DNA from: Blautia coccoides
GTDB lineage: Bacteria > Bacillota > Clostridia > Lachnospirales > Lachnospiraceae
NCBI RefSeq assembly: GCF_034355335.1
Contig: NZ_CP136422.1
Coordinates: 3,196,501 to 3,260,500, forward strand
Direction of reading: 5' to 3'
Length of the DNA: 64,000 nucleotides
Shown: positions 1-8,180 of the stretch, piece after piece
Layout: every line of letters begins with the position of its first letter
How positions within the stretch are numbered: position 1 is the stretch's first letter
Made by a program: the position numbers and the translations under genes
The notes under the pieces: generated by a model
Told to the model about the DNA's origin: nothing
Databases searched by the model: none
What the model saw: only the letters and a program-made list of their open reading frames with translations

Positions 1-880
1 AGTTAAAGCTCATGACCGGCAGGATCACCTGCTGCAGCCCCATAAGGGGAATAAAAAAGAACGTCTGCAGTTTGTAATAAATGCCCAGCACGGTCACCGC
101 ATCCTCTGTAAACTGTTTTAGTATCAGGTTCAGACCTACCATATACAGGGTATAGAGAGACTGCATAATGATGGCAGGCATCCCTGTTTTATAGATCTGG
201 ACATAGCTTTTGAGCCTTAACCTGCCGTTTAGCGGGCAGTGTCGCAGTACAGAAAGAAAGACCACCGCCATAGCACTCCATTGACCGATAACAGTAGCAA
301 TGGCAGCTCCCCGGATTCCCATAAGGGGAAAACCAAGCTTTCCGAAGATCAGAATCGGGTCCAGCACTATGTTTATCAATGCCCCTATTATCTGTGCGCA
401 CATGGGAAGCACCATATTCCCTCTGGCCTGCAGTATTTTTGTGCAGTTTGCCTCCACAAACATGCCCAGGGAAAAAAGAAAGATAATAACCCCATACTGC
501 ATCCCCTCTGTCCGTACCATGGGCTGGTCAGAGGAAAACTGACAGTAAGTGTTCAGTCCCAGCAGTCCCAGCGCCGTAAACACAGCAAAATTCATGATTC
601 CCAGAAACAATCCGCTCTTTATAACATCATTCTGGGACCCGGACGCATCCGCTCCGTCCATGCGTGAGATCAAAATGTTGATGCCAGTTCCCGTTCCGGT
701 TGCCACAGCAGTCATCAAGAGCTGAATAGGGAAGATAAGGGACAGGGCAGTCAGGCCGTCCGCCGAATATTTTGCCACAAAATAGCTGTCCACAATGTTG
801 TAGACGGACTGGATCAGCAGGGCAAGCATGACCGGGGGTGACAGTTTAAGCAATAGTTTCCATACAGGTGTCTGTTTCAT
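1..880 (-). CDS. MATE-family multidrug efflux transporter (3' end outside window)
   Basis: Reading the minus strand from the ATG at 880 gives an uninterrupted hydrophobic frame of 293 codons that runs off the window edge. It begins MKQTPVWKLLLKLSPPVM and contains GTGTGINILISRMDG and IGALINIVLDPILIF, features typical of the MATE family, which exports cationic drugs or metabolites using Na+ or H+ gradients at the cytoplasmic membrane. MATE proteins are about 440-460 residues, so roughly a third is missing. A GAAAGGATGG ribosome site lies ahead of the ATG. It follows the MerR regulator gene by 66 bases on the same strand, so the pair probably forms an operon in which the regulator controls the pump. 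The substrate cannot be told. Confidence 0.9.
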   Translation of the reverse strand, partial: MKQTPVWKLLLKLSPPVMLALLIQSVYNIVDSYFVAKYSADGLTALSLIFPIQLLMTAVATGTGTGINILISRMDGADASGSQNDVIKSGLFLGIMNFAVFTALGLLGLNTYCQFSSDQPMVRTEGMQYGVIIFLFSLGMFVEANCTKILQARGNMVLPMCAQIIGALINIVLDPILIFGKLGFPLMGIRGAAIATVIGQWSAMAVVFLSVLRHCPLNGRLRLKSYVQIYKTGMPAIIMQSLYTLYMVGLNLILKQFTEDAVTVLGIYYKLQTFFFIPLMGLQQVILPVMSFN

Positions 881-946
881 ATTTAACCATCCTTTCTCAA
901 CGAAAAAAGAATAAAGGATGGAGTTACTACACAGTCAAGCGTTATC

Positions 947-1762
947 TTATATTTTTTTCAAATGCGCTTTTATTTCACAATAATAGTCATCTATATAGTC
1001 AAAAAGCTGCAGTCCCAATTCGTCTGCATATACGGCGTCTGTTATGTATCCGTTTTCTTCCATCCAGGAAAAAAGCGGGCCGAAGTCAGCGGACTCCCGG
1101 ATAATACGGATCATACAGACCGCATATTCCCCAGAGGGCATAACATGCAGATTTTCGGGGCTGACATGCAAATAACTGCTGTCCGCTATCTTCAGATATT
1201 CGCTGCATTTGTAGATATTTCCCTGTTTCATTTTTTCAATATCCAGTATGTATCCATATTTTCGCTGTATGGTATCCGCATACCGCAGTTCATCCTTGGC
1301 GGCTGCCTGGAGATTAGCATGATAGGAGGTACCGTCCTTTGTCATGATCCCCGCGATCACGGTTTCTTCCTTCAGCCATTTCTTTTTTATCCTGTCAGAA
1401 TGGATCGCCGCAGAAACTCTTTTATTTTCCTCATCGTACCACAAAATATCCTCTGCTACCTGCTGATAATAGCGGCTCAGCCGGAGGGCTTCATTTCTAT
1501 AATCCAGCAAAAGCTGCGTGATCTTACTGTTATCATGAAAATCCAGAATCTGTTTTACCTTATCCAAAGGAACACTCAGTTTGCGGCATGTGGTTATGAT
1601 ATCAAGCTGCCACAAATTCCAGCGGGAGTAATAGCGGTATTGGTTTTTTTCATCTATATGATCAGGTACCAACAGTCCGATTTTATTATAAAAATGCAGG
1701 GTGTCTTTTGATATTCCTGTAATTTTACTTACTTCACCGATCAAATAATATCCTTCTTTCAA
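947..1762 (-). CDS. MerR-family regulator with C-terminal effector-binding domain
   Basis: The N-terminus (YYLIGEVSKITGISKDTLHFY) is a MerR winged helix-turn-helix: MerR regulators bind a dyad in an overlong promoter spacer and activate when a ligand binds. A helical linker follows, then a C-terminal half of about 150 residues that resembles the GyrI-like/BmrR-type drug-binding fold in layout. I place the start at a TTG (1760-1762) because AAGGAG sits 7 bases ahead of it; ATGs at 1780 and 1813 are in frame but have no ribosome site. The length is then 271 residues. The MATE pump lies directly downstream, so a multidrug-sensing activator of that pump is the likely role (inference). Confidence 0.85.
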   Translation of the reverse strand: MKEGYYLIGEVSKITGISKDTLHFYNKIGLLVPDHIDEKNQYRYYSRWNLWQLDIITTCRKLSVPLDKVKQILDFHDNSKITQLLLDYRNEALRLSRYYQQVAEDILWYDEENKRVSAAIHSDRIKKKWLKEETVIAGIMTKDGTSYHANLQAAAKDELRYADTIQRKYGYILDIEKMKQGNIYKCSEYLKIADSSYLHVSPENLHVMPSGEYAVCMIRIIRESADFGPLFSWMEENGYITDAVYADELGLQLFDYIDDYYCEIKAHLKKI

Positions 1763-1871
1763 TTCTATTCTCCTTACCATATTTTCTACATGGGTATTAT
1801 ATATCAAAACCATAGGAAAAAGCCAACAAAACAGCAGGATTTGACAACAATTTTCAAGCAGACCCTACACC

Positions 1872-1892
1872 TGTACCCCATTTTGGTGTACA
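1872..1892. promoter_or_regulatory. Imperfect dyad between divergent merR-type gene and lhr, candidate MerR operator
   Basis: TGTACCCCA and TGGTGTACA face each other across TTT, with one mismatched pair. It lies between the two divergent genes. Reading leftwards it is preceded by TTGTAC (-35-like) and followed by TGTAGG. A MerR-type operator for the MATE operon is the natural reading, but no transcription start is known. Confidence 0.5.
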
Positions 1893-1936
1893 ATCGTAAC
1901 AGAACATTTATAAAAGGGATAAAAGAGGATAAACAG

Positions 1937-4900
1937 ATGAAAGACATGACGCAAGACAGCCTGGATATATTTACACAGCCAACAGCTTCCTGGTTCAGAC
2001 AGGCATTCGGACAGCCCACAAAAGTCCAAAGGGAAGCCTGGCCTGCCATAAAAAGCGGAAAACCTGTACTGATCAGCGCACCTACCGGAACCGGAAAAAC
2101 TTTGTCTGCTTTTCTGGTATTTATCGACTGTCTGCAGGAACTGGCAAAAAAAGGGGAATTGAAAGAAGAACTTTATCTGATCTATGTCTCTCCTTTAAAA
2201 TCTCTGGCAGGCGATATCAGAGAGAATCTGAACAGGCCGCTGAACGGCATAGGGGCTGCAGAAGGCGGTGAGGGCGCAGGCAGGATCTGTGTGGGCATAC
2301 GGACCGGAGATACGCCCCAAAAGGAACGGCAGCGTATGGTGAAACACCCGCCCCATATACTGATCACCACACCGGAATCCCTGTATTTGATGCTGACAAG
2401 CCGCACCGGGCGGACTGTTCTTAAGACAGCTCAGGCACTGGTCATTGACGAGCTTCACGCGCTGATCGATACAAAACGTGGTGCCCACCTGATGCTGTCC
2501 GCTGCCAGATTGGACAGTCTCTGCGGTTTCCCGCTGCAGAGGATTGGATTATCGGCCACCATAGAGCCGCTTCAGACAGCAGCCGATTACCTTTCTCCCG
2601 AACCGGCACATATCGTCGCGCCCCACATGGAAAAGGAGGTGCGGATTGAAATAAACGGCATTACCCAGGCGCCCGGAAGAAGGAAAGACCCGGTCTGGGA
2701 AGAGCTGGCAGAAAAAGTGTACAGCAGATGCATGCAGTGCCGCAGTGTCATTGCCTTTTCCGAGGGGCGCAGATACGCGGAAAAACTGGCCTACTATGTC
2801 AATCAGCTTGGCGGTGAAGATTTTGCCCGGGTACACCATGGCAGTCTGTCAAAAGAGCAGCGGGCGGAGGCAGAGGATTCCCTGCGGAAAGGAAAGCTGC
2901 GTCTTTTGTGCGCAACCTCATCTATGGAACTGGGAATTGACGTAGGTGACATTGACCAGGTGCTGCAGATTGGCTGTCCGCGCTCCATATCCAGTACCAT
3001 GCAGCGTCTTGGCCGGGCCGGACACAATCCCGGACGGGTCAGCGTCATGTATATGTACCCCCGTACCGCTTCTGAAACCCTATATTGCGGTCTGACAGCC
3101 CAGACAGCCAGGCAGGGCGGTATCGAACAGGCTGATCCCCCTGTCATGTGTCTGGATGTACTGGCACAGCATCTGGTATCCATGGCTGCCACAGCCAAAG
3201 ATCAGGAACCGGGCAAAGGTTCCGGCGGAATTCCCTGTACGGCGTACACAGTGGACGATGTAATGGAAATTCTTGCCCGTACCTATACCTTCCGTTTAGT
3301 CACCAGGGAAGATGTAAAGGCCGTCCTTGCCATGCTGGCAGGGGATTACGAGCATAAGAGGGAAATCCCTGTGCGCCCCCGTATTCTCTATGACAGACTG
3401 CACGGGCAGGTTTTTGCAGATACCTACAGCAGAATGCTGGCAGTGGCAGCGGGGGGGACCATACCGGATAAAGGCATGTACACCGCTAAGACGGAGGACG
3501 GCGTAAAAGTAGGAGAGCTGGATGAGGAATTTGTCTACGAATCCCAGCTTGGGGACAGGTTTCTGCTGGGTGCCTTTGCATGGAAGATCGTGCACCAGGA
3601 TAAGGATACCGTGGTGGTTACCCAGACCAATGCGGAAGGGGCAAGACTCCCCTTCTGGAAAGGGGAGATCAAGGGGCGAAGTCTGGGAACCAGCTTGGCC
3701 TTTGGAAAAGTCATGAGAACCCTGTCCGCGGCAGAACGCAGCGGCAGGCTCATGGAAGAACTGGAAAGCCTGGGACTTGACCGGGCTGCCTGTGAGAATA
3801 CATCGGGATTTTTAGAGCGGCAGTTAGAGGCGACGGGTATCCTGCCCGATGACAAGACCATTGTTGTGGAGCACTTCAGGGATTCCACAGGGAGCTGCCA
3901 GATCATGCTGCATGCACTCTTCGGAAAAAGGGTCAATACCCCTCTTTCTCTACTTCTGCAGGATGCAGCCCAAAAATTAACGGGAAACCCGGCAGGCTGT
4001 GTGGAGGAGGAAGACGGAATACTTCTGTATCCCTACGGAGAAAATGTTCTTCCCGAAGGCATTTTGTTCTCCATAGATACAGATAAGGCCAGAGAGATCC
4101 TGGAGGCCATGCTTCCAGCAACCCCTGTCTTTAATATGACCTTTCGCTATAACGCGTCCAGGGCTTTGATGATGGGCATGAGGAGAAACGGAAGACAGCC
4201 CCTGTGGATGCAGCGCCTTCGCAGCACGGAAATGCTGGAATCCCTGATACAGGAAAAAGACCATCCTATGATACGTGAGACGCGAAGAGAATGTCTGGAA
4301 GACCAGTGGGATATAGAAGGTGTGCTCAGCATTCTCCATGCAGTGCAGTGCGGACAGATCACCGTCAGAGAAGTATACCTGGACACCCCGTCCCCCATGT
4401 CTCTTCCCATGCAGTGGCGTGTGGAGGCCGCAGAAATGTACGAGTATTCTCCAACCACACCGGGAATCCGGCAGGCTGTCTATGATGAGCTAAACTATTT
4501 AGAAAAGCTCAAGCCGTCGGCAGAGGCCCTCAAAAAGGTACAGGAGCGCAGAAAGCTGCCCGGGGATGCGGCAGAGCTGCACACGTTTCTGATGATGGAA
4601 GGGGATGTGACAGGACCTGAACTGCACGATCTGTATGCAGGCCTTCCCGAACTTGACAAGATACCGGACTGGCTGGAGGAGCTAGCTGCCCGGGAATTGG
4701 CAGAGTATATGGAACCGGGGCTTTGGATCGCGGCAGAACACCTGGAGGATTATAAGAGCGCTCTCCTTGACAGACAGGATGCGGAGGGCATGCATATCAT
4801 ACGGAGGATGCTGTATTACCGTGGACCTGGGACTGCAAAACAGATCAGGGAACGTTATCTGCCCAATGAGGACTGTATCCTCCAATGGCTGAAAACCCTT

Positions 4901-6184
4901 TGCGACCAAAAGGAGCTTGTGGAGGACAACGGCCTTTATTACCACGCCAAACTATACGACCGGGCCAGAAATGCAACGATCCGGGAAATGCGCATGGAAG
5001 CAGTCACACAGCCGCCGGAGCACTACGCCGCATTGATGGCTTCACGCATCCTGATGAATGCCTCACCGGAAGAACAATTGAAGCATACTATAGAGAGCTT
5101 CTGCGGCCAGGGATTTCCGGTCACCTTCTGGGAGAATATCATCTTTGCCAGAAGGATCTTAAGATACAGCGAAGGACTTCTCGACCGGGTGCTGACAGAA
5201 GGAGATTATTTCTGGAAAATGCTGCCCGGCGGCATGCTCTGTTTTCTTCGATATGAGGACATTGACTGGGATACCCCGCCGGCCGAGGAGATTTCTGTTG
5301 AAGAGACAAAAAGGACAGAAGAGGAGATCCTTTACCGGGAACTGTGCCGCCGCGGAGCCAGTTTTTTGAAAGCACTGACGAATATCCCTGTATCAGGAGA
5401 TGTGCGCAGCCTGCTTATGGAACTGGCAGAACAGGGAATGGTAAGCGCAGACAGCTTTATTCCTATAAGACAGTGGCAGAACAGGGATAAGATCAGGAAA
5501 TCAGCGGCAAGACAGCGTGTCAATGCCAGGATCACCGCCCTTTCTGCCGGACGGTGGGATATCATTCACCCTCTGAAATCCTCATCTATGGAAGCACTTC
5601 TGGAAACCTTTTTCCGGGAGAATATCATTCTGTGCCGGGAAACCTTCCGGCACTCCCTCTCACTGCATATAAGCGGAGAGGGGGAATCCACCCCTGACTG
5701 GAAACAGGCACTGGAGGTACTGCGGATCTGGGAGTTTACAGGCCGTGTGAGGAGAGGGTATTTTGTGCGGGGTCTCTCCGGTGCACAGTTTATACGAAAA
5801 CAGGATTATAAGGGAATCCTACAGGCACTGGCACAGCCGGAAGATCAGGTTATCTGGCTCAATGCAGCAGACCCCATGCAGCTTTGGGGAAAAACACTGG
5901 AACATTTGGAGGGGAGTTCTTTTCTGAATGTTCCCGGCACTGCCGTGGCACTGCGGGGAGGGATTCCCGTCATGGTATTGGAACGGCAGGGAAAGGTTCT
6001 GAGAGTGCTTAAGGATACAGATGCCAGCGCCGTGCTGAAAGAATTTGTCCGCGCATTCCGGGAAAAAGCGGTTTTTCCTGACAAAAAGCGGCTTCTCGTA
6101 AAAGAATATCCTGAAGAGGCAGGAGATTTCCTGAAAGAAGCGGGCTTTAGCCGGGAAATGATGGACTATGTGTTATACAGATAG
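1937..6184 (+). CDS. lhr: Lhr-type DEAD/DEAH-box ATP-dependent helicase
   Basis: This 1,415-residue protein has superfamily 2 helicase motifs in order: Walker A APTGTGKT near residue 50, VIDELHAL as the DExH box, IGLSAT as motif III, and QRLGRAGH as motif VI. The remaining C-terminal half is long and matches the layout of Lhr (Large helicase-related) proteins, about 1,400-1,500 residues, which are ATP-driven 3'-5' translocases acting on DNA or RNA:DNA hybrids and linked to repair. The ATG at 1937 has AGAGGAT ahead of it; the open frame extends upstream to 1790 without another good ribosome site. The gene stands alone, divergent from the MerR gene. Its exact cellular role is not evident from the sequence. 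Confidence 0.9.
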   Translation: MKDMTQDSLDIFTQPTASWFRQAFGQPTKVQREAWPAIKSGKPVLISAPTGTGKTLSAFLVFIDCLQELAKKGELKEELYLIYVSPLKSLAGDIRENLNRPLNGIGAAEGGEGAGRICVGIRTGDTPQKERQRMVKHPPHILITTPESLYLMLTSRTGRTVLKTAQALVIDELHALIDTKRGAHLMLSAARLDSLCGFPLQRIGLSATIEPLQTAADYLSPEPAHIVAPHMEKEVRIEINGITQAPGRRKDPVWEELAEKVYSRCMQCRSVIAFSEGRRYAEKLAYYVNQLGGEDFARVHHGSLSKEQRAEAEDSLRKGKLRLLCATSSMELGIDVGDIDQVLQIGCPRSISSTMQRLGRAGHNPGRVSVMYMYPRTASETLYCGLTAQTARQGGIEQADPPVMCLDVLAQHLVSMAATAKDQEPGKGSGGIPCTAYTVDDVMEILARTYTFRLVTREDVKAVLAMLAGDYEHKREIPVRPRILYDRLHGQVFADTYSRMLAVAAGGTIPDKGMYTAKTEDGVKVGELDEEFVYESQLGDRFLLGAFAWKIVHQDKDTVVVTQTNAEGARLPFWKGEIKGRSLGTSLAFGKVMRTLSAAERSGRLMEELESLGLDRAACENTSGFLERQLEATGILPDDKTIVVEHFRDSTGSCQIMLHALFGKRVNTPLSLLLQDAAQKLTGNPAGCVEEEDGILLYPYGENVLPEGILFSIDTDKAREILEAMLPATPVFNMTFRYNASRALMMGMRRNGRQPLWMQRLRSTEMLESLIQEKDHPMIRETRRECLEDQWDIEGVLSILHAVQCGQITVREVYLDTPSPMSLPMQWRVEAAEMYEYSPTTPGIRQAVYDELNYLEKLKPSAEALKKVQERRKLPGDAAELHTFLMMEGDVTGPELHDLYAGLPELDKIPDWLEELAARELAEYMEPGLWIAAEHLEDYKSALLDRQDAEGMHIIRRMLYYRGPGTAKQIRERYLPNEDCILQWLKTLCDQKELVEDNGLYYHAKLYDRARNATIREMRMEAVTQPPEHYAALMASRILMNASPEEQLKHTIESFCGQGFPVTFWENIIFARRILRYSEGLLDRVLTEGDYFWKMLPGGMLCFLRYEDIDWDTPPAEEISVEETKRTEEEILYRELCRRGASFLKALTNIPVSGDVRSLLMELAEQGMVSADSFIPIRQWQNRDKIRKSAARQRVNARITALSAGRWDIIHPLKSSSMEALLETFFRENIILCRETFRHSLSLHISGEGESTPDWKQALEVLRIWEFTGRVRRGYFVRGLSGAQFIRKQDYKGILQALAQPEDQVIWLNAADPMQLWGKTLEHLEGSSFLNVPGTAVALRGGIPVMVLERQGKVLRVLKDTDASAVLKEFVRAFREKAVFPDKKRLLVKEYPEEAGDFLKEAGFSREMMDYVLYR

Positions 6185-6339
6185 GGATACTATGGCACTC
6201 CCAGGTTCCTATCCCACTTTAAAGTGCATACTTTGCAGAGGCTTATGGCTGTATTATGATACCTATATAAGAAGCGGCCGCTTCCTGACAATTTGTTATG
6301 AATTTTGCAAATACAGCTTTTGAGAGAGGATGGAATTTC

Positions 6340-6735
6340 ATGAAGAAAATAGTAGAATTTTTGCAGGCAAACCCTGTCCAGTATCTGGCAACCGTAGGCA
6401 GAGACGGCAAGGCAAAATGCCGCCCGTTCATGTTCTGCTTAGAAAAAAACGGAAAACTCTGGTTCTGCACCAACAACACAAAAGAGGTGTACAAAGACAT
6501 GCAGGTAAATCCGGAGATAGAGGTCAGCGTGTCCGACGCATCTTATGCCTGGATCCGCCTGCACGGAAAGGCCGTTTTTGAGGACAACATGGATGTAAAA
6601 GAGGCCTGCATGGAAAACCCCATCGTAAAGGGACAGTACAGCACAGCGGACAATCCTATTTTTGTAGTATTTTATCTGAAGGATCCCCACGGCATGATCG
6701 CGGATTTTTCCGGCAACCCGCCCTATGAATTTTAA
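6340..6735 (+). CDS. Pyridoxamine 5'-phosphate oxidase-like flavin-binding protein
   Basis: A 131-residue protein (MKKIVEFLQANPVQYLATVG...) with the small split-barrel fold pattern of the PPOX family: an early QYLATVGRDGKAKCRPF strand pair, then KLWFCTNNTKEVYKDMQ, and a C-terminal HGMIADFSG. Such proteins bind FMN or a related cofactor, but most short members have no proven reaction. The start at 6340 is chosen for GAGAGGA about 8 bases upstream; an upstream in-frame ATG at 6298 lacks one. It converges on the HxlR regulator gene and shares a bidirectional terminator with it. HxlR regulators often control redox-related neighbours, so a link is possible but unproven. Confidence 0.85.
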   Translation: MKKIVEFLQANPVQYLATVGRDGKAKCRPFMFCLEKNGKLWFCTNNTKEVYKDMQVNPEIEVSVSDASYAWIRLHGKAVFEDNMDVKEACMENPIVKGQYSTADNPIFVVFYLKDPHGMIADFSGNPPYEF

Positions 6736-6747
6736 ATAACCTTTTTG

Positions 6748-6776
6748 CAGTCTGCCGTTTAAGGCAGACTGTTTTT
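6748..6776. terminator. Bidirectional terminator between PPOX-like gene and hxlR-type gene
   Basis: A perfect 9-bp stem CAGTCTGCC/GGCAGACTG closes a GTTTAA loop, followed by TTTTTA on the plus strand and preceded by a run that reads AAAAAGG towards the minus strand. The HxlR stop codon (6759-6761) lies in the loop. Confidence 0.8.
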
Positions 6777-7085
6777 ATAATTTGTTCCCCATGCAACCAT
6801 AGAATCCAGGATCGGCTTCAGGCTGTATCCGGTTTCTGTGAGTGTATACTCCACCTTTGGGGGAACTTCCGGGTATACTTTCCTGGTGAGAAGACCGTCT
6901 GCCTCCATATTACGCAGATGGCTGGTCAGCACTTTCTGGGTGATTCCTGATACGGAACGCATCAGCCCATTGAATCTTTTCGTTCCTGTCAGCAAATCCC
7001 GGATAATGAGCACTTTCCATTTATCCCCGATAAGCTGCAGTGTCATCTCTACCGGACAATCCGGTATTCTTTTTTCCTGGTTCAT
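6759..7085 (-). CDS. HxlR-family winged-helix transcriptional regulator
   Basis: The 108-residue protein carries the HxlR hallmarks: the early CPVEMTLQLIGDKWKVLIIRDL, then RFNGLMRSVSGITQKVLTSHLR as recognition helix region and YTLTETGYSL near the wing. HxlR proteins act as dimers, often sensing electrophiles or redox stress through the conserved N-terminal Cys, here Cys10. AAGGAGG lies 7 bases before the ATG. An 11-bp inverted repeat lies 26 bases upstream of the start and may be its own operator. It converges on the PPOX-like gene. Confidence 0.92.
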   Translation of the reverse strand: MNQEKRIPDCPVEMTLQLIGDKWKVLIIRDLLTGTKRFNGLMRSVSGITQKVLTSHLRNMEADGLLTRKVYPEVPPKVEYTLTETGYSLKPILDSMVAWGTNYKNSLP

Positions 7086-7110
7086 GAAAATGCCTCCTTA
7101 GAGCGTAAGA

Positions 7111-7146
7111 GTGTGTGAAAAATCTATCCCTGCAATTTTCACACAC
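7111..7146. promoter_or_regulatory. 11-bp inverted repeat upstream of the HxlR gene
   Basis: GTGTGTGAAAA and TTTTCACACAC are perfect inverted copies separated by 14 bases, just upstream of the HxlR ribosome site. This could be an autoregulatory operator or a leader hairpin. The rest of the gene-free stretch 7086-7433 is AT-rich and shows only a weak promoter-like TTGTAG/TATGGT near 7331-7359 for the DUF4317 gene. Confidence 0.5.
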
Positions 7147-7433
7147 ATTACAGTATTAAAAAATATGTATAGCTAAAAATAAACTTACATTTTTATTATA
7201 TACCGCCTTCCTGGAAATACAAGGAGGCACCAAAAAGTATTATAGAATCAAAAAGATACCGAGTCTGCCTCCCGGAGACAGGGAACAACAAATTTAGAAC
7301 CTCTGAAGAAAAAGAATCCTCAAAAATATCTTGTAGACATACCTATATTATGATATGGTGAATATTCAGCAGGTTTGTGCATTTACTGTGCTGACCGAAA
7401 GAAATGTAAGAAAATCTTCACAAGGAGACCAAC

Positions 7434-8054
7434 ATGATAAACAGAGAAGATATGCTGGAACTGACCAGACGCATGACACCGGCAAGAACTTCCATGACAA
7501 GGCTTGCAGGAAGTTATATGGATGCAGACGGAGAGATAGACGGCACTTTTAATACCAATTTCCTGAAATTGTCATCCCGGGATAAAGCCAAAAATCTGGC
7601 CATTGCAAAGGCGATTCCTTTCTCCGGCACAAATGAAAATCTAAAAAGGTTTAAATTCCCCAAGGATTCCATGAAAGCGGGAAGCATGAGGCAGCTTCTG
7701 ATGGGCATGAAGTCCTGTGGTCTGAAAAATGACGTACTGATGGAAACCTTCTATGATCTGATCGCTGAGTCCTACAGATCAAAGGGTGACTATGCAGTCC
7801 TTATTTTCCATGACCGATACGATGTTCCTGTAAAAGCAGCAGACCACGAAAGGCTGTGGGAATCGGAAGAAGTATTTGAATATATCATCTGCGCCATTTG
7901 TCCTTTAGAAGGAGATTACGAACCCGGCAGACCGGAGTGCGGATTCCTTTTCCCTGCTTTTTCAGACAGAAGCGCAGATTTGGACCACGTGGATGTGTTT
8001 CAGTCAGATACCGGTCATCCTCATTTGGAGATACTGAAAATATTAGGTTTGTGA
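7434..8054 (+). CDS. Short DUF4317-family protein
   Basis: The 206-residue product resembles DUF4317 proteins of Lachnospiraceae in its start (MTPARTSMTRLAGSYMDADGEI region), its central LMETFYDLIAESYRSKGDYAVLIFHDRYDVP and the block EVFEYIICAICPLEGDYEPG followed by ECGFLFPAFSDRSAD. From memory, family members are usually much longer, near 380-400 residues, and carry on after the FPAFSDRS block; here the frame ends soon after. It may be a short form or a truncated copy. Function is unknown in the family. AAGGAG stands 5 bases before the ATG, and a strong terminator follows at 8066. Confidence 0.75.
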   Translation: MINREDMLELTRRMTPARTSMTRLAGSYMDADGEIDGTFNTNFLKLSSRDKAKNLAIAKAIPFSGTNENLKRFKFPKDSMKAGSMRQLLMGMKSCGLKNDVLMETFYDLIAESYRSKGDYAVLIFHDRYDVPVKAADHERLWESEEVFEYIICAICPLEGDYEPGRPECGFLFPAFSDRSADLDHVDVFQSDTGHPHLEILKILGL

Positions 8055-8065
8055 TCTGTGATGCC

Positions 8066-8106
8066 CAAAAAACAGCGCCGGAAAGAGAGTTCCGCGCTGT
8101 TTTTTA
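8066..8106. terminator. Intrinsic terminator after the DUF4317 gene
   Basis: AAAACAGCG..CGGAA pairs with TTCCGCGCTGTTTT around an AGAGAG loop, with one bulged base, and is followed by T residues on the plus strand; the A run on the other side makes it usable for the convergent GntR gene as well. Confidence 0.8.
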
Positions 8107-8114
8107 TGGGATAA

Positions 8115-8180
8115 CTAGTGCTCCATCCCGTCTAAATAGGCAGTGCTGATACTATGGTTTCTGGCCGGATGGAGCACTAG
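8115..8180. repeat. Palindromic repeat, copy 1 (66 bp)
   Basis: The ends CTAGTGCTCCATCC and GGATGGAGCACTAG are perfect 14-bp inverted repeats. The right half is nearly the same as the copy at 42447-42518, including GCTGATACTATGGTTTCTGG, but the inner left arm differs, so the inner stem of copy 2 is lost here. It lies between convergent genes, and its last bases supply the TAG stop of the GntR gene. It looks like a small mobile or REP-like element. Confidence 0.75.

Noticed and set aside
962..1711. Long open frame on the plus strand opposite the MerR gene
   Set aside because: It has no ribosome site, its composition is unlike a protein, and the minus-strand frame has a clear MerR domain.
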